DNA of 6,952 nucleotides from Candidatus Desulfofervidaceae bacterium (GTDB lineage Bacteria; Desulfobacterota; Desulfofervidia; Desulfofervidales; Desulfofervidaceae). The stretch covers positions 1 through 6,952 of the forward strand of contig JAGHCL010000089.1 in NCBI GenBank assembly GCA_021160485.1, given 5' to 3'. Under the pieces are notes generated by a model. It saw only the letters and a list, made by a program, of their open reading frames with translations. It did no database searches and was not told where the DNA came from. This document shows positions 1 through 5,462 of the stretch, piece by piece (position 1 is the stretch's first letter; every line of letters begins with the position of its first letter). The position numbers and the translations under genes were made by a program.

Positions 1-117
1 ACTAAAATACACGAAGAAATCACGCGGGGAACAGCAAGGGAAGTCTTGAATTCATATGAGGGAAGAGAAGTAAAGGGAGAAATCACAGTCATTGTAACGG
101 GAGAAGAAAAAGCTTAA
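1..117 (+). CDS. rsmI: C-terminal end of 16S rRNA (cytidine-1402-2'-O)-methyltransferase RsmI (partial)
   Basis: An open frame enters from the left edge and ends at TAA 115-117, giving the last 38 residues of a protein. The residues TKIHEEITRGTAREVL followed by a G-E-I-T-V-I-V-T-G segment match the conserved tail of the RsmI (YraL) family: a 'LTK-hEE-hRG' strand, then a 'KGEh-hhV-G' strand. RsmI uses SAM to methylate the ribose of C1402 in 16S rRNA at the decoding centre. The protein stops a few residues after the last strand, so it lacks the C-terminal helical extension of the E. coli enzyme. The SAM-binding N-terminal part lies outside the window. Its stop codon overlaps the stop of the convergent minus-strand gene by 4 nt. 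The identification rests on a short fragment, so it is likely but not certain. Confidence 0.72.
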   Translation, partial: TKIHEEITRGTAREVLNSYEGREVKGEITVIVTGEEKA

Positions 118-1520
118 CCAATAAGTTCCTTTAATGCCTTTCGGGCAAAATCAAGACTAGAGTCTAAGGCCAACGCCTTTTGGCAATGGGATATGGCTTC
201 TGAGGTTTTCCCCATCGCCTTCAAAGATAAACAAAGGTTGGCGTAGTCAATGGCTGAATCAGGGGCAAGAGAGATGGCCTTTTCAAAACATTCAGCTGCT
301 TCTGAATATTTTTGCGATTTATAGTAACAAGTCCCCATTAAGTTGTATATCTCTCTGACCTGTGGTGTGAGCCAACTCATCTGCTGAAGCAGAGAAATAG
401 CTTCAGAATATTGTCCCAGCTCTTTGTAAACAGTGGCAAGATAAAGGGCAATGGGCAGTTTTTCTTCTAGTGGAGGCTCAAGGGCAAGGGCCTTTTCCAG
501 GGCTTCTTTTGCTTCCAGATAATTCCCTTCCTGAAAATGGGCGAAACCAAGGTAAAAGTAAGCATTGTAGTTCCAGATATTGGCCTTTTTTAAGTAGGCA
601 ATAGTGGTTGGATAATCTCCCATATTGGCTTTACAAAGGGCTAGGTAAAAGTAAATTTCGCCTCTGTCATCAGGAGAAACCAAATTTAAGGCCTGGGAAA
701 AATGTTTTAAGGCCGGCTCTATCTCTGCTTTATCAAAATAAGAAAGTCCCAGCCGGAAGTGAAGCTCTCCTTGGTCCTCCTGACTTAAAACCGCCCCGGC
801 AGAAAGCAGGGCTTTATGTTTACACTCTGCACATAACTCTGCGGGTGGGAAAAGCCGATTAATAAAACCCTTTTCTTTCAGTTCCACCATGCCTATGTTC
901 AACTGATAGGCACGGAAACAGGGAAAGATATTCCCCTTTGGGTCTATAACTACATTCAAAGGACAGGGAGAAGTTAGGTTTTCATTGGGATAACCCATTT
1001 CTAAAATGTCCAGTAATAACTGTTGCTGGCCCAATGAAACGATGGGGTCTGAGTCTGAAAGAACAAAGACCCGTTCCACTGACCGGGGTATAGAGGCATA
1101 AGCTGAGGCGGTTACAAAAAGACTCGGTGGCATAAACTGCCCTTCTAAGAATTCTAGAAAGGGCGTTATCTTCTGTTCAGAAAATGGCCCAAGTAGAATA
1201 GGGAAAACGATAAGCCTCGGTGTCCCCTGATGAGTATAGCCTTCTATGTTGAAGGTCGAGGTTAACTGGGTAAGGGTAAGATAAAAGGATTTTAGCTCTG
1301 GACTGAAGGAGTGAATCAGGTGGAGGTTAAGGCGGCAGAAGGAATATTTTTGTAAAAAAGCGGAAATTTCTCTGGTCAGATTAAAGAGATAGGTAAATGA
1401 CTGAGAGGGATCTTCAATGAAGACGTAAATATCACTAAAAAGTCGCAGGTGGTGAAAAAGGTGAGATATATCTTCCAAAGGCGTTTCGGGACTTAATTTT
1501 AGATAAACCTTTTGAATCAT
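114..1520 (-). CDS. SPASM-like cysteine cluster plus tetratricopeptide repeat protein
   Basis: A 468-residue protein with two visible parts. Residues about 1-180 alternate strand-like and helix-like stretches and resemble a barrel-type fold, but there is no CX3CX2C radical SAM motif. Residues 186-233 hold four cysteines (C186, C201, C230, C233), spaced like a short SPASM-type auxiliary Fe-S domain: 'CPLNVVIDPKGNIFPCF', then 'CAEC'. Residues about 252-465 are roughly six TPR units. The clearest are 320-353, 389-422 and 423-456, with the usual G/A, Y, A and P positions. TPRs normally bind partner proteins. The ATG overlaps the stop of the upstream radical SAM gene (ATGA), with a GGGAG about 12 nt upstream inside that gene, so translation is probably coupled. 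I infer an accessory or substrate-carrier subunit for that enzyme. The reaction is unknown. No signal peptide or membrane helix is visible, so it is probably cytoplasmic. Confidence 0.8.
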   Translation of the reverse strand: MIQKVYLKLSPETPLEDISHLFHHLRLFSDIYVFIEDPSQSFTYLFNLTREISAFLQKYSFCRLNLHLIHSFSPELKSFYLTLTQLTSTFNIEGYTHQGTPRLIVFPILLGPFSEQKITPFLEFLEGQFMPPSLFVTASAYASIPRSVERVFVLSDSDPIVSLGQQQLLLDILEMGYPNENLTSPCPLNVVIDPKGNIFPCFRAYQLNIGMVELKEKGFINRLFPPAELCAECKHKALLSAGAVLSQEDQGELHFRLGLSYFDKAEIEPALKHFSQALNLVSPDDRGEIYFYLALCKANMGDYPTTIAYLKKANIWNYNAYFYLGFAHFQEGNYLEAKEALEKALALEPPLEEKLPIALYLATVYKELGQYSEAISLLQQMSWLTPQVREIYNLMGTCYYKSQKYSEAAECFEKAISLAPDSAIDYANLCLSLKAMGKTSEAISHCQKALALDSSLDFARKALKELIG

Positions 1521-2797
1521 GAAACCAATCGTCTCCCTTTATCTAAAGAGTGTTTACGCCAGAGCATTTTAATCTTCTCTATTTCTTCCCTGGACATGGT
1601 TTCCGTTTCGTATCTATCCCCAATAGAGATGTAGGCGGGTCTTTTTTCAGGAAGGGGTTTAATGCCATATTGAGCATAATTTCGGGTAAGCGGGGTGCCA
1701 AAATAAAGCTGCATTTGTTGGGCATTGGAGTTGCCCTGAATTTTTATACCGTGAGATTTTACGAATTCTAATGTCTGCACCGCTTCAGCAAAAGTTTCTC
1801 CCGGAAGACCAAATAAGGAAAAGAGTTCAACTTCTATATCATATTTCTGGGCAAAGGAAATGGCCCTTTCTAATTGTTCCAGAGAAGTCTTTTTCTTAAT
1901 TATCTTCAATATCCGTTTTGAAGCCGATTCCAGGCCATAGGCAATAGTGTGAACACCTGCCCGTTTCATTTTTTTAATCATGTCTTCGTTAATCAAGTCT
2001 ACCCTTGTCTCCAGCCACATGCTTACCTTTAATTCCTGCCGAATAATTTCATCCAATAATTGATGCACCCTTTCACCGCGAAAAGAAAAATTGGGATCAG
2101 CAAACCAGAAGCAATTTTTCCCCTTTTTTATCACCCACTTTATTTCTTCTATCACCCTTTCTATAGAATGAAACCTGATTTTATGATTAAAGGCCTGAGG
2201 GGTATAGCAAAAAATACAATTGTATGGGCAACCTCTGGAAGAGAGCATGATCACTTCTTCCACGGACGTGTAGTCAAAAACATCCATTAGATGAGGGGAT
2301 GGATATTCATCTAAATCTTCAAATCCTTCTATCGGTTCTCCCTCTACAATTTCCTCTCCCACCCGGTAAGTGGTCCCTCGAATGCCATTTTCAGGATTGC
2401 CTCCGGCAATGGCCTGAGCAATGCTTAAAAGAGCAAATTCTCCTTCACTCCGGCAGAGGTAGTCTACCATCGGCATCTGTTTTAAGGCCTCTGAAGGCAT
2501 AAATGTAATCTGGGGGCCACCCAGAGCCACTTTTATTTCAGGGTTTAGAGATTTAACAAAAGATGCCAGCCCTAAAACATATAAAATGTTCCTCTGAAAA
2601 ACAGAAAAACCAACTAACTGGGGAGAAAAATCACGGATAAAATTAGATAGAGAATTAAGCGAATATTCTGTTTGTTCTGAGATGGTCAGTATCTTAGTCT
2701 GAAAACCGTGTTTTTTTAAAAAGGCAGCAATATATCCAAGAGAAATAGGGAGAGTAGGAGGAGAAAAGGGATTTACTTCCACCAATAGCACTTTCAT
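1517..2797 (-). CDS. B12-binding-domain radical SAM protein
   Basis: A 426-residue protein with the two-domain layout of cobalamin-binding-type radical SAM enzymes. Residues 1-135 look like the Rossmann-like B12-binding domain. They start MKVLLVEVNPF, with 'SLGYIAAFLKKHGF' at 19-32, 'LVGFSVF' at 61-67 and 'LGGPQITFMP' at 92-101. The DxHxxG motif that ligates cobalt from below in methionine synthase is absent, as in many members of this class. Residues about 180-400 form the radical SAM barrel. C190, C194 and C197 in SSRGCPYNCIFC should bind the 4Fe-4S cluster. 'WFADPNF' (231-237), 'YGLESAS' (287-293) and 'LFGLPGET' (328-335) are typical later barrel motifs. Members catalyse methylations, rearrangements or ring formations on varied substrates, and the substrate cannot be read from the sequence. 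It is the first gene of a two-gene operon with the SPASM-TPR gene. The ATG fits the family start but has no Shine-Dalgarno sequence before it. Confidence 0.9.
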   Translation of the reverse strand: MKVLLVEVNPFSPPTLPISLGYIAAFLKKHGFQTKILTISEQTEYSLNSLSNFIRDFSPQLVGFSVFQRNILYVLGLASFVKSLNPEIKVALGGPQITFMPSEALKQMPMVDYLCRSEGEFALLSIAQAIAGGNPENGIRGTTYRVGEEIVEGEPIEGFEDLDEYPSPHLMDVFDYTSVEEVIMLSSRGCPYNCIFCYTPQAFNHKIRFHSIERVIEEIKWVIKKGKNCFWFADPNFSFRGERVHQLLDEIIRQELKVSMWLETRVDLINEDMIKKMKRAGVHTIAYGLESASKRILKIIKKKTSLEQLERAISFAQKYDIEVELFSLFGLPGETFAEAVQTLEFVKSHGIKIQGNSNAQQMQLYFGTPLTRNYAQYGIKPLPEKRPAYISIGDRYETETMSREEIEKIKMLWRKHSLDKGRRLVS

Positions 2798-2804
2798 GGG
2801 GGTA

Positions 2805-2833
2805 TTTATGCTATTTTTCCTAAACTAAGTCAA
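2805..2833 (-). promoter_or_regulatory. Candidate sigma70-type promoter for the radical SAM/TPR operon
   Basis: On the minus strand TTGACT (2833-2828) is followed after 17 nt by CATAAA (2810-2805). This is 5/6 and 4/6 matches to the -35 and -10 consensus with ideal spacing. Transcription would begin around 2798, directly before the ATG at 2797. The bases before the ATG (ATACCCCC) contain no Shine-Dalgarno sequence, so the transcript could be leaderless. The -10 match is weak, and a promoter further upstream, within the epmA relic, is possible. Confidence 0.35.
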
Positions 2834-2856
2834 GGGAAGTAACCAATTCAACTACA

Positions 2857-3262
2857 TCAAGTTCTGTGTAAACAAATCAAATTCTCTGTATGAAAAGGCA
2901 TGACTGCCTTTATATCCCTTCCGGTAATAAGCACCAGGAGTCTGTCCACTCCCAAGGCTACCCCTTCACACGTAGGCATACCGTTATTTTTTATAGAGTT
3001 CAAATCTTTCCGCCCTTCCATTTATAATCCTTGCCATGCCGCTAAAATCAGGAGGATAATTGTATAAAAACACCGGCTGTTCCAGGGAAGCAAGCCCAGG
3101 TTCTACTCTGGTGATAAGGAGGTAGAAAAAAGCTTCTTCAAAATCCTGCCCTGAATAATTGAACTCCTGGGCTACTTTTACTACCTCCATTTTGTCGTCC
3201 AGATTTTTTATGCCGGCAAAGTTATAGAAAGCCTCATCTACGTTTAATCTTTTAATGCCACC
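2857..3262 (-). pseudogene. epmA: Decayed epmA/genX/poxA-type lysyl-tRNA-synthetase-like gene (C-terminal half, frameshifted and deleted)
   Basis: Two minus-strand fragments match consecutive parts of the EpmA (GenX, PoxA) C-terminal domain. The family attaches beta-lysine to a lysine of elongation factor P. Fragment one starts after a stop at 3265-3263 and runs to a TAA at 2986-2984. It contains RLNVDEAFYNFAGI (like 'LTVAEAFxxYAGI'), a helix 'FEEAFFYLLITRVEPGL', then 'PVFLYNYPPDFSGMARI' and 'AERFELY', in the family order. Fragment two, in another frame (2979-2857), reads MPTCEGVALGVDRLLVLITG. This is class II synthetase motif 3 and is close to E. coli EpmA 'MPDCSGVALGVDRL'. About 50 residues that normally join them ('GxELANGFxEL...') are missing, as is the whole N-terminal half with motifs 1 and 2. 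The gene therefore cannot make an active enzyme. The 68-codon open stretch 2984-3190 is part of this relic and is not a separate gene. Confidence 0.82.
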
Positions 3263-3300
3263 TTATTGGCAATGCGTAGAGAACAAAAACCACGTTTAAT
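3240..3300. repeat. 9-bp direct repeat at the edge of the epmA relic
   Basis: ACGTTTAAT occurs at 3240-3248 and again at 3292-3300, 52 bp apart start to start. The inner copy encodes the RLNV residues where recognisable EpmA similarity begins. The outer copy lies in unassigned sequence just outside. Such short repeats can mark deletion endpoints, but a 9-mer pair can also arise by chance in AT-rich DNA. I see no insertion-sequence remnant between the copies. Confidence 0.4.
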
Positions 3301-3334
3301 AAAAAACATGCAGTTTATTTCCAAAACGATTAAA

Positions 3335-3363
3335 TTGACAAAAATCAAAAAACTTCTTATATA
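3335..3363 (+). promoter_or_regulatory. Strong sigma70-like promoter of the HTH-receiver/CheD-HDOD/CheR operon
   Basis: TTGACA at 3335-3340 is a perfect -35 box. After exactly 17 nt comes TATATA at 3358-3363 (5/6 match to TATAAT). The expected start of transcription, 6-8 nt after the -10 box, is about 3369-3371, on top of the ATG at 3370. The stretch between promoter and ATG has no Shine-Dalgarno sequence. If the promoter is used as drawn, the mRNA is leaderless. The upstream 3301-3334 stretch is A/T-rich, which may help activity. Confidence 0.6.
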
Positions 3364-3369
3364 AAAGAC

Positions 3370-3948
3370 ATGAAGAAGAAAAATGGAAAAAATAATAAAT
3401 TTATTACTACTGCCGAAGCAAGTAAGATTTGTGGAGTAACGCGGACAACGATTGTTAAATGGATTGATGAAGGATTACTTAAGGCTTTTGTTACTCCAGG
3501 TGGACATCGCAAAATCCAGCGTGAGGATTTGGAGAAATTTATTCAAAAACAAGGCTTTTATTCTTTGAAAGAGAAAAGGAAAAAGAGGATATTGATTGTG
3601 GATGATAATCCCGATGATGTAAGGTTGATTCAAGTCGCCTTTTTGGCAGCGAGTGACAAGTATGAAGTTTATTCAGTAAGTGGTGGTTTTCAGGCCATCT
3701 ATAAAATTGGTGAGTTAAAACCCGACTTGGTAATCTTAGACATTGTGATGCCAGATATGGACGGACTTGCTGTCTGTAACAATATCAAAGGCAATCCTGA
3801 AACCAAACATATTAAGGTAATAGCAGTTACGGCTTACCCTAGTGAAGAAAAGAAAAAAAAAGTCTTTGCATGCGGACCAGAGGCATTCTTTACCAAACCT
3901 TTAGACCTGGAAGCCTTAATAAAGAAAATTCTGGAGTTGCTTAAATAA
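3370..3948 (+). CDS. Response regulator with N-terminal excisionase/MerR-type HTH and C-terminal receiver domain
   Basis: A 192-residue cytoplasmic regulator. Residues about 11-60 form a winged helix-turn-helix of the excisionase/MerR type: 'FITTAEASKICGVTRTTIVKW' is the HTH, followed by the wing 'TPGGHRKI' and 'EDLEKFI'. A basic linker (66-72, KEKRKKR) leads to a receiver domain (73-192). D78 and D79 form the acidic pocket, D124 in 'LVILDIVMPDMDG' is the phosphoacceptor, T154 is the switch residue and K176 the invariant lysine. All key receiver residues are present, so it should be phosphorylated by a histidine kinase that is not in the window. The order (HTH first, receiver second) is the reverse of OmpR- or NarL-type regulators. 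It is the first gene of the plus-strand operon, 1 nt before the CheD-HDOD gene. It may control that operon or chemosensory genes elsewhere. The ATG agrees with the usual short N-terminus of the HTH family. Confidence 0.88.
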   Translation: MKKKNGKNNKFITTAEASKICGVTRTTIVKWIDEGLLKAFVTPGGHRKIQREDLEKFIQKQGFYSLKEKRKKRILIVDDNPDDVRLIQVAFLAASDKYEVYSVSGGFQAIYKIGELKPDLVILDIVMPDMDGLAVCNNIKGNPETKHIKVIAVTAYPSEEKKKKVFACGPEAFFTKPLDLEALIKKILELLK

Positions 3949-3949
3949 T

Positions 3950-5302
3950 ATGAATGGAGAAATTTCCTTTTTCCTCTCTCCAGGTGAACTTTATATAAGT
4001 TCTGAGCCAAATGCAGTCATAGAGACATACTTGGGTTCCTGTATCGGAGTAGCCCTTTATGATCCCATTGCCCAAGTAGGAGGAATGGCGCATATTGTCT
4101 TACCCGAGGGTAATAAAGACAAAGAAGCCAATGCGCCTGCAAAATATGCCCGTTCCGGGATACCCTACCTCATTGAAGAAATGCTCAAGAAAGGTGCAAC
4201 AAGGGAGCATTTAGAGGCAAAGATTGCCGGTGGAGCTTCTATTGTTCAAGACACTGGTATCAACGTTGGTCAGCGGAATATAGCTAAAGTTAGAGAAGTA
4301 TTAAGTCAAGAAAATATTCCTGTTCTAGAAGAAGATGTAGGAGGAAACTTTGGGCGTGTCTTCCGTTTGTATATAAAAGATGGAAGCGTGGAAGTGAGGT
4401 TTATTGGTCAAAAATTACGTGAAGCTGCGCTTGCTACTTTATCGCCTGTAAAAGAAGAAGTAACTTTAAGGCTACTTTTACAGAAAATTAGTCAACTTAA
4501 GCCCATGTCCAAAACAATGCAGAGGGTCTTGAGTGTCATTGAAAGTGACCCTTTTAGTATTGAGGAGATTAAAAAGGAAATTTATCAAGATCAGGCCCTT
4601 ACGGTCAATATCCTTAAAATTTGTAATTCTCCTTATTATGGATTTGCCCAGCGTGTTGCTAATTTGAGCCAGGGAATTGTATTGTTAGGATTAAACACGG
4701 TTAAGAGAATTCTTCTTTCTCTTTCTTTTAAAAATATTTTAACACCAAGTATAAATGGGTATTCCTTAAAACAAGGTGAATTTTTCAAACACGCTCTCGG
4801 CTGTGCCTTTATGGCTGAACTGATTGCTAAAGAAAAACAATATCCAGAACCAGAGATAGTGTTCACAGCCGGGCTCTTACATGACGTTGGTAAGATTATT
4901 CTGGATCAGGTAGCAGCAGATAAATTTCATCTGGTAATGAGAAAGGTATTAAAGGAAAAAATGTCATTTTTAGACGCTGAAAAAGAGACACTCGGTTATA
5001 CTCACCCTCAGGTAGGGGAAATGGTGGCCAAACAATGGCATCTGCCGGAGGTATTAATTGAGGCCATTGCCTACCATCACACACCTGAACAGAGACAAGA
5101 AGCACCGGCTGTGGTGGCAATGGTTCATATCGCCGATGCCATCTGTCGGTTGGTAGGGATAGGGTGCGGGGCAGCAGGTTTGACTAACCCTATCCATCCC
5201 CAAGCATTGACTCTGTTGAAATTAAAGGGACCAGAAATCGACAGTTTCATTGAGAAAGTTCCTGAGATTATAAAACAAATTCAGACTTTTGAAGCTGCTT
5301 AG
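3950..5302 (+). CDS. CheD-HDOD fusion: chemoreceptor glutamine deamidase domain joined to an HDOD signalling domain
   Basis: A 450-residue two-domain protein. Residues 1-160 are CheD, which deamidates glutamines on chemoreceptors to glutamates and can bind CheC. 'TYLGSCIGVALYDP' gives the catalytic C31, 'GGMAHIVLP' gives H48, and 'KIAGGASI' (91-98), 'NVGQRN' (105-110) and 'DVGGNFGR' (129-136) are further family motifs. Residues about 170-440 are an HDOD domain: 'LPMS..M' at its start, 'LTVNILKICNSPYYGF' (217-232), 'GLLHDVGK' (308-315) and 'AIAYHHTP' (372-379). H281, H311-D312, H352, H376-H377 and D396 are all present, the residue order of a metal-binding HD site. No GYP motif follows HH, so it is not a standard HD-GYP phosphodiesterase. 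Stand-alone CheD is about 160 residues, so the fusion is real within one uninterrupted frame. ATG 3950 lies 1 nt after the upstream stop, and a GGAG lies 13 nt before it, so coupling is likely. The ligand or output of HDOD is unknown. Confidence 0.88.
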   Translation: MNGEISFFLSPGELYISSEPNAVIETYLGSCIGVALYDPIAQVGGMAHIVLPEGNKDKEANAPAKYARSGIPYLIEEMLKKGATREHLEAKIAGGASIVQDTGINVGQRNIAKVREVLSQENIPVLEEDVGGNFGRVFRLYIKDGSVEVRFIGQKLREAALATLSPVKEEVTLRLLLQKISQLKPMSKTMQRVLSVIESDPFSIEEIKKEIYQDQALTVNILKICNSPYYGFAQRVANLSQGIVLLGLNTVKRILLSLSFKNILTPSINGYSLKQGEFFKHALGCAFMAELIAKEKQYPEPEIVFTAGLLHDVGKIILDQVAADKFHLVMRKVLKEKMSFLDAEKETLGYTHPQVGEMVAKQWHLPEVLIEAIAYHHTPEQRQEAPAVVAMVHIADAICRLVGIGCGAAGLTNPIHPQALTLLKLKGPEIDSFIEKVPEIIKQIQTFEAA

Positions 5303-5452
5303 TTAGGGGAACTAAACGAGGTTTTATTGCCACTGAAACAAATGCAAATAGATACAGGAGACAGATTTTTACCAATATTTATTTAGCAGCTAAAAAACAT
5401 CAATTACCAATTATTTTTTATGCATTTGCTGTTTTTATTCTGGACAATTATT
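5303..5452. other. Intergenic gap between the CheD-HDOD and cheR genes
   Basis: About 150 A/T-rich bases separate otherwise nearly touching genes. There is no clear terminator and no good sigma70 promoter. It contains a short palindrome, TTTAGC-A-GCTAAA (5382-5394). An open plus-strand frame from 5293 to a TGA at 5464-5466 has no ATG, GTG or TTG start. cheR is probably co-transcribed through this gap. Confidence 0.4.
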
Positions 5453-5459
5453 GGAGAAG
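5453..5459 (+). promoter_or_regulatory. Ribosome binding site that sets the cheR start at GTG 5463
   Basis: GGAGAAG at 5453-5459 is a good Shine-Dalgarno sequence. Its GGAG core ends 6 nt before GTG 5463. The alternative TTG at 5451 would overlap this site and has only a weak TCTGGA before it, so GTG 5463 is the preferred start. It removes four residues from the longest open frame. Confidence 0.7.
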
Positions 5460-5462
5460 ACT

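Noticed and set aside
608..862. Plus-strand open frame of 84 codons inside the TPR gene
   Set aside because: It is opposite a clear TPR-coding frame, resembles no protein and has no ribosome binding site; it is a shadow frame. The same holds for the plus-strand frames at 1550-1771, 2060-2290 and 2299-2502.
2894..2911. AAAGGCA-TGAC-TGCCTTT inverted repeat as a terminator
   Set aside because: The 7-bp stem has only three GC pairs and no proper T-run. It lies inside the recognisable EpmA motif 3 fragment, so it is most likely incidental coding sequence.
2984..3190. A 68-codon minus-strand open frame as an independent small gene
   Set aside because: Its sequence matches an internal segment of EpmA/GenX and continues in frame upstream of the ATG, so it is a piece of the pseudogene.
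4636..5120. Minus-strand open frames of 76 and 74 codons inside the CheD-HDOD gene
   Set aside because: They lie opposite well-conserved HDOD motifs and show no protein-like features.
5395..5450. Internal sigma70, sigma28 or sigma54 promoter for cheR
   Set aside because: I checked for -35/-10 pairs, a sigma28 TAAA-N15-GCCGATAA pattern and a sigma54 TGGC-N8-TTGC pattern. None was convincing in this AT-rich stretch.
5451..5453. TTG 5451 as the cheR start
   Set aside because: The site lies on top of the Shine-Dalgarno sequence that serves GTG 5463, has a poor one of its own, and adds only four residues with no family support.
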